Shown here piece after piece: positions 1 to 11,919 of a stretch of 64,000 bases of DNA. A program made the translations under genes and the position numbers. Each line of letters begins with the position of its first letter. Within the stretch, counting starts at the first letter, position 1. This DNA is from Tetracentron sinense (taxonomy: Eukaryota; Streptophyta; Magnoliopsida; Trochodendrales; Trochodendraceae), in the NCBI GenBank assembly GCA_015143295.1, contig CM026565.1, forward strand, positions 30,884,052 through 30,948,051, in the 5' to 3' direction. A model generated the notes under the pieces. That model was not told where the DNA came from. It saw only the letters and a list, made by a program, of their open reading frames with translations, and made no database searches.

Positions 1-2922
1 ATAAGATCTGGATTGGGAGATAAAAATATGAGCGATTACGAATCAACTATGAACGATTGGCATGGTTTTCTGGACGAGACTAAGACCTATTATGGTGTGG
101 ATATGAGCGTTCTGACAAAACCTTTCTGTGAAGAGCAGAGAAAATACTATCTACAGGTCAGTACTAGATTTTGGTGGTGCCTTGATGTCATTGATATTAT
201 CTGAGATCATTAAGAATCGTCATAATTGAGCAAATATGGTTTCTTCTCTGAGAATATGGCTTGTGAAATGAGGACTGTTTGTGTTTGACTTCATTCTTGC
301 TTCTCCAGAAACACATACATGCGAAATACACGTGTTATATGTATATCTGTGTATTAAATTTTTAATTCCTGTATATTATCTTTTTCTTTCTTTCTTTCTT
401 TTTATTTCCTCTTCTCTGTCTCTTGCCTCGGGGTATTCAATGCTAGTTTGATAGTGCATGGGTGAATAGTTTGGTTGACTAAAAGGATTGGATTTATATC
501 TACCAGTTTATGCAAATATTATCAAATCCTTCCTTCAGTAGGGGTTGATATTATCAAATTATCTATCTTGCACCTGGATATTATGAAATAGACTCACCTT
601 CAATAGAAGGCAGCTTTTGGAATTATTTGACCAGATGAGGATTTGAGTTCACTATATGTAGAAAAATGAGACAGCAACATCGGCCAATAATCTTTTTTAC
701 CCGCTTAAATTCTTTTGGGATTCTATCAGATGTGAAATTTATTGGCCATTTTATTTGTGATTGTACAGAAAAAAATCTCTGTATTTGTTTTTTCCCTGAT
801 ACTACTGTAGGTGAATAATTAACAAAGGAATAGAACTAGACTGAATTCCTAATATCAAATAGCAACCTGACAAAAGGAAGCATATCCCACATAAGATTTC
901 CTCCATCCCTGTATTTTATTTTATTTAAGGCACTATTTCAAAATTTGGCAACTCCATTCCCATTGACCCCTCACAACTCCCTCATCATATATTTTCACCT
1001 TATTCAAAGAATTTTTTCTTAACATTTTTTGGAGGCACTGTATTCACAATGTCTTCAGATCATTAGAACTTCATATTTACATCCACCACACAATCTATTG
1101 GCCTACCTGTTGGGGTGGTCATAGCCTAGATTTTTAACTGGTTGGATTATTGTAACCATCTGGTAAGTTCAAAGTTGCATTCTTTTGGACAGTCAAGAGC
1201 AACACGACCAACTTCTTTTAAGCCACCCAACACAACTGATCAATAGCTAGGATCATCAGATGAGTAAAATTTTTGGACTATGGTCAATCCAAGCGGTGTC
1301 CCATCATTTTACCTGTCCGGACTGATGAAACGGTTCAGCAAAGGGATTGTGCATGTAGAATGAATGGTGGTTCTATATTGTGCTGCATTAAGAAAAAACT
1401 GCTCCTTGCTGTCTGTTCCTTCGCTATCTTTGTATATGTTAGAAAGCTCGCTATTAAATCTCTGCAGACATCATTGTGGAACAACCTTCATCCACATCAA
1501 ATTATAGGGACACCAGCTACCATCAAAGAGATTGATTGTTTAACGGTCAGCATAAATGAAATTCTTAATGTCACAGCAAACTTTTCTTCATGGATCACCG
1601 TAGAGAAGACAAGGCTCTGTGGGTTCGCCGGATGGTTTGATGTTCATTTTCGAGTAAGTTGGTCTTCAATATCCCTTCATTATATTCAGCATACTATCAA
1701 TCTTTGGCATCTGCCAACATATTAAAAATTATCTACACTTTATCATTTGTTTGGTTCCCCAGGGAAGCAGGGAGAATCCAGCTCGTCATGAAATTGAGTT
1801 GACAACTGCTCCTAGCATAGATAATGGCACACATTGGGGCCAGCAGGTCGGTGTCACCAATGCTAAAAATCAATTGATCTTTTTGCCTTGAAGTCTCAGA
1901 AACATGTAAACCTGGGAACTCTTGGAGAATAATTTTTAACTTTGTGAATTGATTCTACTGTCATAATCTAGGTGGCGTTGGATTGGATTTTTTTGGCCAA
2001 AAATCAATTCCGGTAAAATTGGTTGTGTAGAAATTAATGGTCAAATAATCATTTTTTCAAATAATAGTGTTCGGAGAATACGAAATTGAGACTCACCTAC
2101 ATATTCTCTGAATACTATTATTTGAAAAAATGATTATTTGCCCATTAATTTCTACACAATCAATTTTACCAGCATTGATTTTTGGCCAAAAAAATCCAAT
2201 CCAAATGCCCCACTAGTGTACCCATATGGCAGACGGTCTAGTGCCAGACTGGTATGAGTGGTACACTTGCAGGATGTGTGACCCTCATGAGATTGAGTCT
2301 CGCTAGGAGATCTCCAATGCCAAATTTAGACAGGTCAGATGATTGTTCCGTATGGTCTATCATCTAATAGCAAAAGTCCAGAAAAAAGTCAACATTAGAT
2401 GGACAAAGTTGCGATAATATAATAGTGTCTATTTTGTCATAGGATATTTCTTGGATGGGAGGAGAGAGTCATGGGGCCCAAAAAATGGTGAGCGCCACTT
2501 TTCTGTGCATTCAGCATGAGTACCAAACCAATATCGTAGGACCACCCTTGTGGTTGACCTAATCGATTGCTAAGATTTCCTAGTTACTTGAGCATTAGTT
2601 CAAGTGCAGAAATAGGGTGATTTGACCCGACTTTGATGACAGTAAATGCTACTCCTATCTTCTCCATTGAATGTCTTTTTTTTCCATTGCTGATCGCTTG
2701 CTTGTTTTAGTTACATCATGTATTCTTCTGTTCTGTTTTTTTTGGCAGGTATTCCTCTTGCATCCTCTTCGAGTTAGCGAAGGGGATAACATGATTGTCT
2801 CCTTCTCAATGAATCGCTCTAAAGAAAACCATCGACTAATGGAGGTTGAGCTTGGCTGTGAGATGAAACAGTCTTCTGGGAAGATGGTTGGGCCCATCAC
2901 CAAAAAGTTCTACATAGAATGA
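1..2922 (+). CDS. PRMT10: PRMT10, protein arginine N-methyltransferase, 3' part (5' end outside the window)
   Basis: This is the C-terminal half of a type I protein arginine methyltransferase, which transfers methyl groups from S-adenosylmethionine to arginines, for example on histones. Four coding exons with GT-AG borders fit in phase: 1-156, 1468-1653, 1763-1846 and 2749-2922 (stop TGA). Together they encode about 199 residues that I match to plant PRMT10 from memory of the family. The dimerisation-arm region (WHGFLDETKTYYGVDMSVL) comes first, followed by the beta-barrel. The conserved THW loop (GTHWGQQ) is in the third exon, and the family-typical SRSKENHRLMEVEL-like tail (here NRSKENHRLMEVEL) is in the last. 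The Rossmann methyltransferase core and the double-E loop must lie upstream of base 1. All borders preserve the frame and I see no lesion, so the gene looks functional. Intron 157-1467 is long but unremarkable. Intron 1847-2748 carries a foldback element. Confidence 0.93.
1971..2212. mobile_element. Foldback MITE in PRMT10 intron, PIF/Harbinger-like
   Basis: The two halves form a long imperfect inverted repeat: left GGTGGCGTTGGATTGG against right CCAATCCAAATGCCCCA, with arms of roughly 100 bp around a short loop near 2090. CTA lies on both sides (1968-1970 and 2213-2215). A 3-bp CTA target duplication fits PIF/Harbinger-derived elements, but the superfamily call is inferred. The element contains no reading frame. 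It sits within an intron between intact exons, so it is probably tolerated. Confidence 0.7.
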
Positions 2923-3842
2923 AGAAGGAATTAGATAGACTTTTGTAGACTTTGACTCCACAACTGGTACATCCATCAGCTCCTTATCATGATAAAAAAT
3001 ACAAATCCTATGTGCTTATAATGCATCGTGGTGCAACTTGAAATTTTTGGTTTTTTTTAAAAATATTATTTATTATATCTCTAATAGGTCTTACTTTGCT
3101 GCTGCTAGTCCTCTTCATTAAAAGGCGACATGCACAGATCCATTCACGCATTTACATATGGCATTTTTTCCGTAATTTCCATTCATGTGTCTGCTTATGT
3201 TCTTCAGATAGCAAATCAAATTCTGGCATTTAGGTTTGCAAGTATCATCAATGTATTTCTTGATGCGTTTGGGATTTTTATATGTATTAGATGCATGGAT
3301 GCGTGAAGTTGTGCATATCTTATGTATTTAGGTGCATAGGTTTGTGAGTTGGAGTGCATTTCTTTTTGGGCTAGAGTTTTTCTTCTGTTTGTAAAACCTG
3401 TGACTATTATCGTTGATTGTTCAGGTGACTAAAACTCTTTATTAATCTTAATCACTTTCTGGTGTGTGCAGAGGAAGCCGGAAGGTGAGCGGGAATGCCG
3501 ACTGCATTCCCGACATGGTCTTGTATGCACCCTTTTTTCTTTCGGAGGTAACAGGGCATTTTTGCTACTTGGAAAAGATTTGAGTTTTTCTGTTGTGCTT
3601 TTATTTAGTGTGTGAAATAATTACTTCTTTTTAAGGTCATGAGAATTTTGATTTACATGTACAAGTTTTTTATATTATTGCAATTTTCTTCCAATATTAT
3701 CAGAAATTGACATGAATCCTGGATTGAATAGTTCCTATAAATGTTTATGGTTTTCTTGCTACTCATCATCCTGGGGAATGGAACCCAAGACCTCTCTATT
3801 GAGAAAGGTCACACCCCAGCATTGGCACAAGAGGCAGGGTGT
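2923..3842. other. PRMT10 3' flank
   Basis: This AT-rich stretch holds the PRMT10 3' untranslated region and flank. A short GC-richer block near 3470-3550 follows a possible acceptor (tgtgtgcag at 3463-3471) and might be a spliced 3' UTR exon. The block 3770-3840 contains GAACCCAAGACCTC, which resembles the B-box head of plant SINEs in reverse orientation. I see no gene here. Confidence 0.4.
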
Positions 3843-3850
3843 TTAGGTTT

Positions 3851-4130
3851 GGAACAAAATCTTCTACGGCAAATCCGGTTATCACCCCTGAGGTTGCTAC
3901 GTGTTCCTTTTGACACCCTTAACCCGGGTTAAGATTCACCCATCCTTGGTTTTTTTTATTATTAATAAAATAATTAATATTTTTTTTCTCAAAACCAAGG
4001 ATGGGTGGGTGAACCTTATGGGTGGGTGAATCTTAACCACAGTTAAGGGGGACAAAAGGGACATGTGGCGACCTTAGGGGTGATAACTGAATTAACCAAA
4101 TCCGGTTATCACTGAAGAAGATTTGGTTCC
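3851..4130. mobile_element. Short non-autonomous element, type A ends, 8-bp TSD
   Basis: The outer inverted ends are GGAACAAAATCTTCT and AGAAGATTTGGTTCC, flanked by a perfect 8-bp direct repeat TTAGGTTT (3843-3850 and 4131-4138). Inside these is a second inverted pair built on CAAATCCGGTTATCACC. The core reads toward the centre as a GTGTTCCTTTTGACACCCTT-like arm, then TTAACC and AAGATTCACCCA, then CCTTGGTTTTT; the other arm is its reverse complement. An 8-bp duplication suggests hAT ancestry. The core recurs near 25500, 4500, 33400, 38900, 40100 and 55850. Confidence 0.8.
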
Positions 4131-4194
4131 TTAGGTTTACTTACCAATAATAAGCAGAAAAAAATTCAAATCCCAGCTGCTTTACTACGAGATC

Positions 4195-4340
4195 ATATCA
4201 CAGTCCATGCGATTAAACTCGAGGAGAGTTCAATCGCATCCACACAGGTCAACACGTGTCCCTATTAACTTTTACTAACTGTGGTTTCGAGTCACTAACT
4301 TTTAGGATTCAACAATATAACCTTGTTTTCTTTCCTTTAC
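4195..4340. repeat. Fragment related to the interior of the Helitron at 5481-5761
   Basis: The block around GCGATTAAACTCGAGGAGAG and the adjacent ACACGTGTCCC resemble, in inverted orientation, the segment 5560-5620 within the Helitron. No ends or target duplication are visible, so this is a fragment. Confidence 0.4.
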
Positions 4341-4438
4341 TACTCATCCGACTAACTCTCAACCAACAATAGAAATTCTATTTCTAGAAACAAGCTATCA
4401 GAGAGCTAATTTACAGGATGAAAGACATATTAGCATTA

Positions 4439-4698
4439 GGAAAATAACCCCATCCTCACTAGTGGAGCGAAGGAAGGCTACTTGTGCCCCCTTTTCATGC
4501 CACGTGTCCCCTTGTCAACTTCATTGTAGCTGTGGTTAAGATTCCCTAATCATTAGGGTTCATATTTCTACACTTGATTAAAAATCAATGGTCACTGTTA
4601 AAAAGAATGAACCATAGTTAAAAAAGACACTTGGCAAGAAAATGAAATGAGGGACGAGACGGCTCTTGGCATCACGGTCAAGGAGACAACTATTGCTC
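4439..4698. mobile_element. Short non-autonomous element, type B ends, 9-bp TSD
   Basis: A perfect 9-bp direct repeat TTAGCATTA lies at 4430-4438 and 4699-4707. The element starts GGAAAATAACCCC and ends AACTATTGCTC. The same start and end are seen at 55725-55999, and in reverse at 38793-39067. The interior has the shared core: CCACGTGTCCCC, a GTGGTTAAGATTC motif, and an AT-rich middle. A 9-bp duplication suggests Mutator-like transposition, unlike the 8-bp type A elements that carry the same core. Confidence 0.78.
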
Positions 4699-4707
4699 TT
4701 AGCATTA

Positions 4708-5385
4708 AACTCATATGAGTCGATGCTTTTCGAGGGGTTTTAGAAAGGATAAAGCTTATGAGACCCCTTTAGGGCCAAGACCACCGAGACCGTGCTCTAA
4801 GAGCAAGGGATTTCAGGTGGGTACAAGAGCAGGGTTACGGTCTTGGGGGCTCCAAAGAGGATGTCAGTGGGCCTAGTTTGGGCTTATGATTTTGAATATA
4901 TCTGGCCCATGCCTGGCTCGTTTACAAGATATTTTTATGGCCAAATTAGGCCCCCTTGACACTCCTATCCATAAAATTATCTCGAAAAAGGCTTTGCTAT
5001 GTAGCCCCACCTTATAGGGCTAGGGTTTTTGCATGCCTTATGACACTCCACGTCAGTGTTTTAAGCCACCCTAACCTAGGCGCATTTATAAACTCCATCC
5101 CCCCCCTCCAGGCCAGGTTTCCTTACTTTTTTTTTTTTTTTTGAAAAGCAATGAAAGCCAATTTCCAGCTACCATGAGTCATACCAATAAAATTACTTCT
5201 TTTAAATTTTAACGGAAATACAAATGTTAGTGAAAATAAAAACATCAATGGAAAGCAAAAAGAAAAAAATATATCCTGAATTAGAGAATCAGAGTCAAGA
5301 AGAAAAAAAAAACCCGGGCCGAGGAGGTCTTATTTTAGATACACAAAACTAAAGGAAACTTAGATTAATTCTATCAAACCAACAC
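4708..5385. other. Intergenic, no gene seen
   Basis: This is mixed sequence with a T-run near 5128-5142 and an A-rich stretch near 5250-5310. I recognise no coding region, RNA gene or element ends here. Confidence 0.5.
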
Positions 5386-6009
5386 AAAGCATGTTTGATT
5401 CGGCTGCTTGGCTCAACTTGAATATTATATAAAAAAATAATATGTATTATTTATACATATTATGATTATTATTATATAAACTAGCGGGTGGCACGTGCGA
5501 TGCACATGAGAGCGAGGGGAAGGAGTTAACAACAGTTAATAGGAATTAAAAGGGACATGTGTTAACCCGTAGGTGTGATAGAACTCTCCCCGAGTTCAAT
5601 CGTGATTGGGTGTGATTCTATTATTTAAAGAGATAGATTAGCAAGGGGTAGTTTGGGAATTAAAATAAAACATTAAATCAAAGTTTTGTTTTAGATGAGG
5701 GTAGTTTATGAATTAAAAAAAAATCAGGCTACGCCTGCCTCTCGCATTATAATAGTAAAGATAATAATATTATTATTATTTATATATATAATAAAAATAT
5801 TATTATTGTTTAGAAATATTTTTCAATAAATTAAGCCAAGCTTGAGCCAAGCCGAACTCGACTTGAGCTTGAATCAATTCAAACTCGAGCCAAGCTTTGA
5901 ACCAAACTTTTCAAGCAACAGTTCAAGCCGAGCCAAACTCGAGCCTTGATTAAAATAGTTCAATCCAAGCTGGGCCAAGCTCGACTCAACTCGACTCAAA
6001 TACAACCCC
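5386..6009. mobile_element. hAT-like element rich in GAGCC/CTCGAGC words, interrupted
   Basis: The sequence is dominated by GAGCCAAGC, CTCGAGC and related words around an AT-rich TTATTA centre. It is the same family as 23472-23906 and 36659-37310. The right end, CAAATACAACCCCA, is the reverse complement of the TAGGGTTGTATT-type terminus of the other copies. The left end is degraded and no target duplication is visible. A Helitron (5481-5761) is inserted in the AT-rich centre. Confidence 0.6.
5481..5761 (-). mobile_element. Short non-autonomous Helitron
   Basis: On the minus strand it begins TCTTTACTATTATAATGCG, matching the TC...ACTATTATA-type Helitron 5' end. It ends GCACGTGCCACCCGCTAG, with the CTAG (CTRR) terminus preceded by a short stem-loop (GTGC-ATC-GCAC) about ten bases upstream. 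It is flanked by A on the 5' side and T on the 3' side, as expected for insertion between A and T with no target duplication. It interrupts the hAT-like element and carries about half of the shared core (TTAACAACAGTTAA, then AAAAGGGACATGTG, then GGTGTGATA) at 5527-5580. Confidence 0.8.
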
Positions 6010-6609
6010 AGTTAGTATACCTTAGCTAGAAAAGACATACATACAGATGAAGAGATCAGCACTAGATGGTACACGTATGTAGTGACCCAAATTAATTCAT
6101 AGGCATTCGTGCCATTCATATGAATTTCTTATAAAAAAGGTACCTGATTTTAATGTATGTATTCCTATGAGAATTAATGTGGAATGCCTAGATGTAGAAA
6201 CTCAAATATCTTATTCGTTATTAGCCATTTTTATGATAAAATTACATAAAATTGAAGATATAAAAAAAAAGTGAGACTGTGAGTTCCTCTTTATATAATA
6301 ATAATAGTTATTAACTTATTATTATTATTATTATTAAATTAAAAATTTTGGGTCTACAGGGTCATCTCATTGCCAAAACCAGGTCAATATATTTATTTTC
6401 TAACTTTTAGGAGTCTAGGGTTCAAACCTTGAGTTTTTAATACTAACCCAAAAGTTTTTGGGTTCTCTCCTGCAGTCATCCAACTTGATGAGATGTTTTA
6501 ATCTCCAAGGACTTAGAATTGGGATATCTCTATTAGACGAGAAATTGTTCCACTTCGAATAAAATTTCCAACGCATCTTAAATCGTCAAATTCCAATAGA
6601 CGACCCAAA
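6010..6609. other. Intergenic, no gene seen
   Basis: This is AT-rich sequence with a TTATTATTA tract near 6296-6335. I identified no gene or element ends. Confidence 0.5.
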
Positions 6610-7362
6610 TGTTACGGGTTATTTACTGGAGCAAGGTTCTGGATAAAAAAAAAATGTATGGAGCGGATTGATCGGCCAACCAGCGCTGATCGATCGGTGG
6701 TGGCTGGGATCGATCGGCCAAACTTGTCGATTGATTGGTGAGCATTGAGATTTGTGCGAAACCTCTGATTTTTGACTTATTTTAATATTTTGGGGCCCTC
6801 AACTCTATTAATATTCTTTTAACTCGTAAATTAGATTTTCAAGAGCCTCCTAAACCTACAAGAGAGATAAAAGAGAGCTTTCTAATAAATCTAAAAGAGA
6901 GAGAAAAAAGAGTTTTCTAAGAGATCTAAAGGGAGAGAGAATATGATTTTCAGAAAGAAGCCTAGAGATTTCAAGAATTCAACTAGAGAAGAAGGAAAAT
7001 GATTTGAAGAATTAGATCGAGGCTCATTTGCAAGCGTAAGATCGTAGGGAAACGATCAAGAGAGGTAGATAACTTCCCATAGTTCTCAATTTTGTAATTA
7101 TTAATCTAAAGTATGAATTTAGTGACAAGATTTATGTAAATAACATGATTAAAAAGAAGATCAAAGGAATTTGATCACCTCTCATGCAATATTTTCTGAA
7201 TAACGTAAATATGAATTCCTTCTATCAATAAGATAATCATTGATATAAATAAGAAGAAATGTTAAAAATTCAAAGTAAGAAACAAATTTAATCATGTTTA
7301 TACAATGTATATCCCTTATTTAATATTATCATGATTTTAAAGATGTTCTCATTATGTATATC

Positions 7363-10300
7363 TGTAAGCACCCAATTTTTACACCCTGCTTAATCATGGT
7401 TAACCTCCGTTAACCATGGTTATCCTCATCGAAGCCCTAATAGCCCTAGGTAGACTCTAAACCAAACCCTAGTTTAACCCTAGGTAGCACCTAAGCCTTA
7501 AACCAAACCCTAGGATAAACCTAGCTAAACCCTAGGTCTAACCCTAGGTAAACCCTGGACCTAACCCACGGTCTAACCCTAGCCTAGCCCTAGCACAAGC
7601 CCTAGGCAAAGCCCCACGGGCTCTAGGCCCATTTTGAGCCTAAAACTCCAAAAAAAAATAATTAAAACCTTTTGAGCCCAAACATGGGCCTACTAAGCCC
7701 AATCCAAGTGGGTTGGGCCAATATCAAACACACAATCAACCGAATACAAAAGGAAATTTGTTTTTTTTTTTTAAAAAGGCTGCATTGTTCATCGTCTTCT
7801 TTGTGAAGACGAGGACAGCCAGCAGTCCCTGGCCCCTCTGCCGCCCTGCTCTTAACGCCTCTCCAAGCCTTATCCATACTCCCCTATTCTCCTTCCTCCT
7901 TTATTTAACCTACAACGTGGCCACTGTGCAAGGGGGGTTTTCTACAGGCACTCCATCCCACCTCCCATCCACCTAACCACTCAACCATTGCCTTAGTTAG
8001 GTCCTAGACCATCCCAAGGTCTGTCCCAAATCCCCACGAGCCCCTTAAACCACATCCGAGGTCATACCACACCACCATAGCCACCGTTAAAGGACCATCG
8101 AATTCAAAATTTTTTTTTTTTTTTTTTTTTTACACCTCAAGCTCTTGTCCCACACTTAGCCTCCACCTAAGTTCAAACTCCAAACCTTCATTAAACTCCT
8201 CAGGCCGCACCCCACTCACCCAGGTCGCCACCACCACGCAGCCACCTCTCCCGGCTCCTCCACCGCGGCTGTAACAGGGTATACCCCTCCCCTATTTTTT
8301 TATTGTTCTTACCACTGTAAGGGACCCTTGGTCCCCATTCCAGGGGTCCTATTTTTTTAGTCTCAACAGCTGGGTAGGCCAAGGATAGGGTTCCTCGTCC
8401 ATCTTCTTCATAGATGGGGGGGGGGGGGTGTATACCCTTGAGGCAATGGCCACGGGTTCACCCCCTCCCCCATAGCACCACGATTACTCCTTGAGGTCTG
8501 GGGGGTCCTCAATCCATGAGGAACCCCCCCTGTTTCTCCCTGGTTTTATCACCCACAGACCAAAAAAAAAAGTTTTTCAAAAAAAATTTCAGCAAAAACT
8601 CGGTTCAGGCAACCACCTGTAACCTCATTTTAACCCAGGTTAGACCCGACCTTTGTCGAAACCAAGACCATGGTTAGACTCTCCATACATAGGGCTACTC
8701 CCTTGTAAATTTTTAGCCCTTAAATCCGTCGTTAACCATGGTTAAATCAACCCCAAAGTGGGGTCGACAATCTGCCAAACAGCCCAAGTAGCCAACTTTG
8801 GGCCTCTGTAGGGCCCACATACGGCCTCCTCTTGGGCCCCACAATGACTCAAATTGTTACCCACTTGACAGGCTTTGAAACCATGGTCTCGGATTCCCCG
8901 CGGATTGAGCCAATCAGCGGCAAAATCGCCGCAAAGTTCAGAAAAAATCTGTTTGGCTTTTGTTTGCAAAAATTCATCCTTTTATGTAAAGTGTAACGAG
9001 GCAACTTTGGGCTTCTGTGGGGCCCACCCACGACTTTCTCTTAAGCCCAAAAAGGCTCAAAACGTTCATTGGACTTCAGGCTACCCACTGGTAGTCTCGG
9101 TTTCCCATGGTTCCCTCGTTAACCATGGTTAAACTCGCACTAACGGTGTTAAAAGTGTAACACATTTTTGAGTTTTTTTGCATTTACTAGACTTTGTGGG
9201 GGCCCAAACCGGGTAGGAGGCCAGTCTACGCCCTGCCATGGACCCTGGGCCCATTTTTTCCTCAGCCGGCCCCTTAACCATGGTTGAACCCGCCTGTGGT
9301 TAACCCTTAACCATGGTTAAGCAGCCCATGGACCCAAAAAAAAATCTGAAAAATGCTCAAACATTTCAAAATAATCATAGAGGCTCAAAAATGGTCTCAC
9401 TTGGCCATTTAAGCTTGGTTAAGACCCTTAACCATGGTGACCTCCCACTCCTTAACCATGGTTAAACATCCTTAACCATTGGAAAAAATCTGAAAAAATC
9501 CCAAAAAAATTTGAAAAATTCAAAAATACTAACTTTGGACTTGTTAACCATAGTTATCACTCCTAACCATGGTTAATCTCATTTCTTAACCACGGTTAGC
9601 AACCCTAACCCTTGGTTAAGACACATTGGGTCTACCGGGCCTCACTCCTTGGCCTACCGGGCCAAACCTTAGCCTACCGGGCTCACCCTTGGCTTATCGG
9701 GCTCAATCTCGGCTTATCGGACAAAACCCTAACCTACTGGGCTCTCCCTTGGCCTACCGGGCCCAATCTTGACCTACCGAGCCAAACCCTAGCCAACCGG
9801 GCTCACCCTTGGCCTACTGGGCCCAATTTCGGCCTACCGGGCTAAACCCTAGCCTACCGGGCTCACCATTGGCCTACCGGGCCCAATCTCGGCCTACCAA
9901 GCCAAACCCTAACCTACCGGGCTCACCCTTGGTCCACCGGACCCAATCTCGGCCTACCGGGCCTAAACCCTAGCCTACCAGGCTCACCCCTTGGCCTACC
10001 GGGGCCAATCTCGACCTACCGGGCCCAAATCCTGTCTACCAGACTACCCATTGGCCTACCGGACCTAATACCGAGCACTTGACCAACTCGGTCAACCACC
10101 CCTAGCCTCCCGGCTAGACCCTAAGCCACCCTTGGTGCACACACACACACCCCTAGCCTTGGCACGGTCTCATGTGCCAGAACTACGCTCGGTCTGATCT
10201 CATCCCTATGTGAGTACGTAGGCAGCCCAATCCGGGTTCGACCCTAATCTAGGATTTTCTTCTTCTTAGATTAGCATTATCTTAAACACTTAAGACATTT

Positions 10301-10536
10301 GATTAAAACTGAGATTAATTTGGCTTAATCCTAGCAAGTAGGGAACCACTGAAAAGTGGAAGTGCCGGGGTGCCTAACCTCTTCCCCGGACTTAACCGAA
10401 CCTCTTACCCTAATCTTGGACCGCAGACCAAGACCTTATCTAAATCTCGGAGACTTATCCCTTCCGAATGAATAGGTGGCAACTCTAACTCACCCCGTGA
10501 GATCAAGTCAGGGTTTTCCCGAAACCCGCGCTCACA
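7363..10536 (+). mobile_element. Solo LTR, 3.17 kb, Ty3/Gypsy Tat-like
   Basis: It starts TGTAAGCACCCAATTTTTAC and ends AAACCCGCGCTCACA, with a perfect 5-bp target duplication ATATC (7358-7362 and 10537-10541). The 3' part carries GAGTACGTAGGCAGCC, a motif I associate with long LTRs of the Tat/Ogre group. No gag or pol follows, so this is a solo LTR left by recombination between LTRs. It is full of the palindrome TTAACCATGGTTAA and near variants (about ten). It also has an AACCCTAGG-rich 5' segment and a CTACCGGGC minisatellite. The perfect duplication suggests a moderately young fossil. Confidence 0.85.
9620..10070 (+). repeat. CTACCGGGC minisatellite inside the solo LTR
   Basis: About twenty degenerate monomers of roughly 20 bp (for example GGCCTACCGGGCCCAATCTC) occur in a higher-order order of three, giving a period near 60 bp: GGCTCACCCTT, then GGCCCAATCT, then GCCAAACCCTA variants. 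The related LTR at 13244-15858 has only a few monomers at the same place (about 15340-15440), so the array expanded in this copy. Confidence 0.85.
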
Positions 10537-11919
10537 ATATCAACAAGGAAAAATGAAATGAAATTTGTAGTGTATGTATGGATTGAGAATAGAGGAAGGG
10601 ATGAATGTAGAATTTGTGGAATGGTTATGATCTTGATGTAGAAATTGTGATGTGTTGTGAAATTAGAGTTTTTGTCAAATTAATTATATGAGATTATATG
10701 TTTGAAATTGATTCATGATTATTTGATTGATTTTATTGTTTTATTGTGAAAACCTTATAGAGCATGTTTTAAATTGATTAACCATGAGAATTATTATATG
10801 CTTTAATTTGATGTATGATGTACAAGTTGCATGGATGATATATTTGGTTAAAACAAACCGTGAATTATGGTGGTGTGACTTTGGAGTATTATCATGACGG
10901 CGTTCGTCGTTATGATAAATCTTCGAGAGCCCTTAACTGACAATTTATAGTGCGATTTAACTGAGAGTTATCATCGTTCACGTGCACTCACTCAAGATAA
11001 TGAATATGTACAAGCATGATGAAAAGTATGATTACAAGATTACAAGTATATGAATACACAAACATGAATGAGTACTGCCTGAGTGGCAAGTACCAACAAG
11101 TCTAAAATCAAAGCAAGAAAATCCAAACAAGTTAATCATAAAGTGTTAAGCCGTGCTCACCGAATAATGTGTTAAGCCGTATGCACTAGATAATGTGCTA
11201 AACATCTGCTACGCCGGTAAGTAGAGTAAATGTTAGTCTCTACCCAATATATGAGGTAGAGTTATTTTAAGCTATTACATAGTGCATGTTGTTTGGTTCA
11301 TTCATGGACAAGAAAGAATGACAAGAAAGACACGTATAAGTGAGCACATGAAAGAATTGAAATGAAAAGAAAAGATATTTCCACATCCTGATTTATGTAT
11401 GTGAACTATTACATGTATGCATGCTAATGTTGTGATATTGTTTACTATGAATTGTTATATAAGCGGAGTAACTTGTTATTTAACCGATAACTTTGTTGTC
11501 GGTACGTAAGTTCGAGTTTTGATATTTGTACCCCGGAGCCTTGAGATGAAGAGAAGTATGTAAAGGAAGATCTTGCACGTGATCATCCCGAAGAGGAACA
11601 TGATTTCGATAGATGATTTTACTATTGTTTTAGTTTATTAGAAATTGTTTAAATTCCAGAGAGATTGTAATTGACTTATTATAGATTCATGTTTTGATTT
11701 AATGGGTGGTTGGGAATCATGATGGATGATTCAGATTATTTATGCTCAATTTAATTACAAATTTTAATTGAAGTTCAATTGAGGTATTAAATGTTATTCC
11801 ATTGAAGAAATTTTTAATTTCAGATTTTGGTATTCCTTTAAAGCTCATTAAATGGATTAGTCAAGTAAGTCACGTGTCAAAGTTCTACATTCTCCTAGGG
11901 GAGATTTTGGGGCGTGACA

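Larger units (their letters stand above)
6610..11919. mobile_element. Probable solo LTR (Ty3/Gypsy, chromovirus-like), split by a second LTR
   Basis: The two outer segments (6610-7357 and 10542-11919, about 2.1 kb in total) read as one sequence interrupted by the solo LTR at 7363-10536. The left end TGTTACGG and right end GGCGTGACA form a short TG...CA inverted pair typical of plant LTRs. I find no matching 5-bp target duplication, so the outer borders are less certain than those of the insert. No internal retroelement genes are seen. This fossil is older than the LTR it contains. Confidence 0.5.

Noticed and set aside
1273-1725. 150-residue open frame as a separate gene
   Set aside because: Its right part (1468-1653) is a PRMT10 exon; the left part is intron sequence that happens to be open.
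7430-7610. Runs of AACCCTA resembling the plant telomere repeat
   Set aside because: The words are irregularly spaced and mixed with CTAGG variants. The same block occurs in the sister solo LTR at 13310-13480, so it belongs to the LTR and is not an interstitial telomere.
9612-9845. Open frame with repeated GLPG-like sequence
   Set aside because: It is the translation of the CTACCGGGC minisatellite.
10224-10245. CCGGGTTCGACCC as a tRNA T-arm or SINE B box
   Set aside because: It is part of the conserved 3' block of the solo LTR family and there is no matching A box or cloverleaf.
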